15,931 nucleotides of DNA, taken from NCBI GenBank assembly GCA_003167055.1, contig PMUE01000284.1, forward strand, positions 1 to 15,931, given 5' to 3'. Below, piece after piece: positions 14,500 to 15,931 of the stretch. Every line of letters begins with the position of its first letter. Position 1 is the first letter of the stretch. The stretch is from Vulcanimicrobiota bacterium. GTDB taxonomy: Bacteria; Vulcanimicrobiota; Vulcanimicrobiia; Vulcanimicrobiales; Vulcanimicrobiaceae. A model generated the notes under the pieces. It was given only the letters and a program-made list of their open reading frames with translations, was not told the origin of the DNA and ran no database searches. The position numbers and the translations under genes were made by a program.

Positions 14500-15931
14500 G
14501 AAATGCGTCCTTCCATCGCCTCGCCGGCGACCCAGACCGACTTCAACCCAAGCGGCGCCGATACCGGCCGCTCGTAGGTGGCCGTGTCGATGAACTGCTC
14601 CGCGTCGAAGAGCAGGAGGTCGGCGCGCGCGCCCTCCCGGAGTTCCCCACAGTCAGGCAGACTGAAGACCTGGGCGGCAAGCCCGGTCATACGGTGAACC
14701 GCTTCTTCGAGGGTCAGTGTGCGGCGCTGACGCACGAACCGGCCGATCACGCGCGGGAACGTGCCGAATGTGCGCGGATGCGGATAGCCTTGAGCAGTGA
14801 TGCCGCTCTTGGCGCGCGCCGACGCGTCGCTGCCGATGCAGCTGAACGGCGCGCTCATCACGGTCGCGACATCGTCTTCGCTCATGTTGAAGAAGATCGC
14901 TTGAACGTCGAGCCGCTCTTCGCGCAGTAACTCGAGGGCGGCGCGCGCCGGCGGGAGCCGCTTGCGTCGCGCGTACTCGTCGAGCCTTTGTCCCTGAGCG
15001 TCCGCGTTGCGCTCGCTGCCGACGGTCGTCAGCAAGATGTCGTCCCACGTACCGCCACGATCGAGCTCGAGTCGCAGCGCCAGGGCGGCCGCGGTCGCGG
15101 GGTCGGCGAGCCGCTCGAGGATCGCATCGACGCCGCCGTCGCGCGCGTCGTCGGGCAGAATCGTATCGAGGTCGGTCCAGCTCGCGACGTACGGATAGAG
15201 ATCGGCGTGGACCGCCAAACCTTCGCCCCGCGCGCGCTCGATCGCGGCCAGCGAGCGATGGACTTTGCCCCAATTCTTTTTCCCGGCGGCTTTGTGGTGC
15301 GAAAACTGAACCGCGACGCCGGCGCGCCGGCCGACGTCGAGCGATTCGGCGACCGCCTCGAGCAAATCGTCGCCTTCGTTGCGTAAGTGCGAAACGTAGC
15401 GCGCCGCGCCACTCTCGCGCGCAGCTCCGGCACAGGCTGAAAGCTCGCGCACATCGGCATAGCGCGAGGGCGTGTAAATCAAGCCGCTCGAAACGCCCAA
15501 TGCCCCTTGCTCGACTGCTTCACGAACGAGCGTGGTCTCGCTTTGCAGCTCCTCATCGCTCAGGCGTCCCATGGCATCGCCGCGCACGCAGCGCCGCGTC
15601 GTTCCAAGTCCGGCCAAGGTCGCTACGTTCAGAGCGACTCCCGAGCGCTCGACCAGGTCAAAAAAACTCGCCAGAGGCTTCCACTCCGGCTCGAGGCCGA
15701 GGTGGCGCAAGCTCTCGCGCCGCTGCTCGAGCGCCACTCCCCGCAACGGCGCGACGGAGCTGCCGCAGTTGCCGCCGATCTCGGTCGTCACCCCTTGGCG
15801 AATCTTTCCCTCACAGCGCGGATCGACCAGCCACAGCTCGTCGGAATGGGAATGGACGTCGATGAATCCCGGTGCGAGCGCGAGGCCGTCGCACGGCACC
15901 CGCTCGTGCGCGTCGCGCTCGCGCTTGCTGC
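14487..15931 (-). CDS. N-acyl-D-amino-acid deacylase (D-aminoacylase) family amidohydrolase (5' partial)
   Basis: This metal-dependent amidohydrolase belongs to the D-aminoacylase group, which hydrolyses N-acyl-D-amino acids to a carboxylate and a D-amino acid. The frame stays open to the right edge of the window, so the N-terminus is missing. A GTG at 15899 lies in frame but just before the metal site, too late to be the start. Counting from that codon, landmarks are PGFIDVHSHSD (His16, His18), the GVTTEIGGNCGSSVAPL motif with metal-bridging Cys45, YVSHLRNEGDD near His171, SHHKAAGKKNWGK at 200-212, VHADLYPY at 230-237, and GSDASARA near the C-terminal third. The tail GELREGARADLLLFD is typical of cyclic amidohydrolases. 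470 residues from that codon fit the family's usual 480-530. Dihydroorotase- or N-acyl-D-glutamate-type specificity is possible. It is the most upstream visible gene of the minus-strand operon. Confidence 0.88.
   Translation of the reverse strand, partial: SKRERDAHERVPCDGLALAPGFIDVHSHSDELWLVDPRCEGKIRQGVTTEIGGNCGSSVAPLRGVALEQRRESLRHLGLEPEWKPLASFFDLVERSGVALNVATLAGLGTTRRCVRGDAMGRLSDEELQSETTLVREAVEQGALGVSSGLIYTPSRYADVRELSACAGAARESGAARYVSHLRNEGDDLLEAVAESLDVGRRAGVAVQFSHHKAAGKKNWGKVHRSLAAIERARGEGLAVHADLYPYVASWTDLDTILPDDARDGGVDAILERLADPATAAALALRLELDRGGTWDDILLTTVGSERNADAQGQRLDEYARRKRLPPARAALELLREERLDVQAIFFNMSEDDVATVMSAPFSCIGSDASARAKSGITAQGYPHPRTFGTFPRVIGRFVRQRRTLTLEEAVHRMTGLAAQVFSLPDCGELREGARADLLLFDAEQFIDTATYERPVSAPLGLKSVWVAGEAMEGRISCSR
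14508..14514 (-). promoter_or_regulatory. Shine-Dalgarno for the BsuPI-like gene
   Basis: GGAAGGA on the minus strand lies eight bases before the ATG at 14499, inside the 3' part of the amidohydrolase gene. It decides the start: no ATG, GTG or TTG precedes this ATG in frame nearby. Confidence 0.75.

Noticed and set aside
1..15931. Search for CRISPR arrays, tRNA or rRNA genes, insertion sequences and riboswitches
   Set aside because: No spaced direct repeats, RNA gene signatures, transposase motifs or untranslated stretches were found. Nearly every base is coding, leaving no leader region inside the window.

Overview
This 15,931-base window is GC-rich bacterial DNA packed with coding sequence: ten genes, no gap longer than one base between same-strand neighbours, and no RNA gene, insertion sequence, CRISPR array or tandem repeat that I can see. 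The organism cannot be fixed from this window alone. High GC, very tight gene packing, and the combination of a GH63-like glucosidase, a GDE-type debranching enzyme and a long nucleotidyltransferase/PMM fusion fit soil or environmental phyla such as Eremiobacterota (WPS-2), Acidobacteriota or Chloroflexota. That is only a weak guess.

Left part, plus strand (1-6816): an operon of glgX (GH13 debranching enzyme, 5' end outside the window), malQ (4-alpha-glucanotransferase), a mannose-1-phosphate guanylyltransferase-like protein fused to a phosphomannomutase fold that has lost its catalytic motifs, and a small multi-pass membrane protein. All three junctions are 4-base ATGA overlaps. The first two enzymes trim and rearrange alpha-glucan; the third probably makes or senses an activated sugar.

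Right part, minus strand (15931 down to 6786): a second operon running towards the first. In transcription order it holds an N-acyl-D-amino-acid deacylase-type amidohydrolase (5' end outside the window), a small probably exported BsuPI-like protein, an amylo-alpha-1,6-glucosidase-type (GDE, GH133-like) enzyme, an 881-residue GH63-like glycoside hydrolase, a GT-B glycosyltransferase resembling starch/glycogen synthases, and an FAD-dependent amine oxidase. These genes also overlap or abut, mostly by 4 bases.

The two operons meet tail to tail and their last genes overlap by 31 bases (6786-6816). Both operon promoters must lie outside the window. Together the genes look like an alpha-glucan or glycoside storage and remodelling locus with two different debranching chemistries. 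The minus-strand group (transferase, two glycosidases, amine oxidase, deacylase) is the best candidate for an undescribed pathway, but its substrate cannot be read from the sequence.
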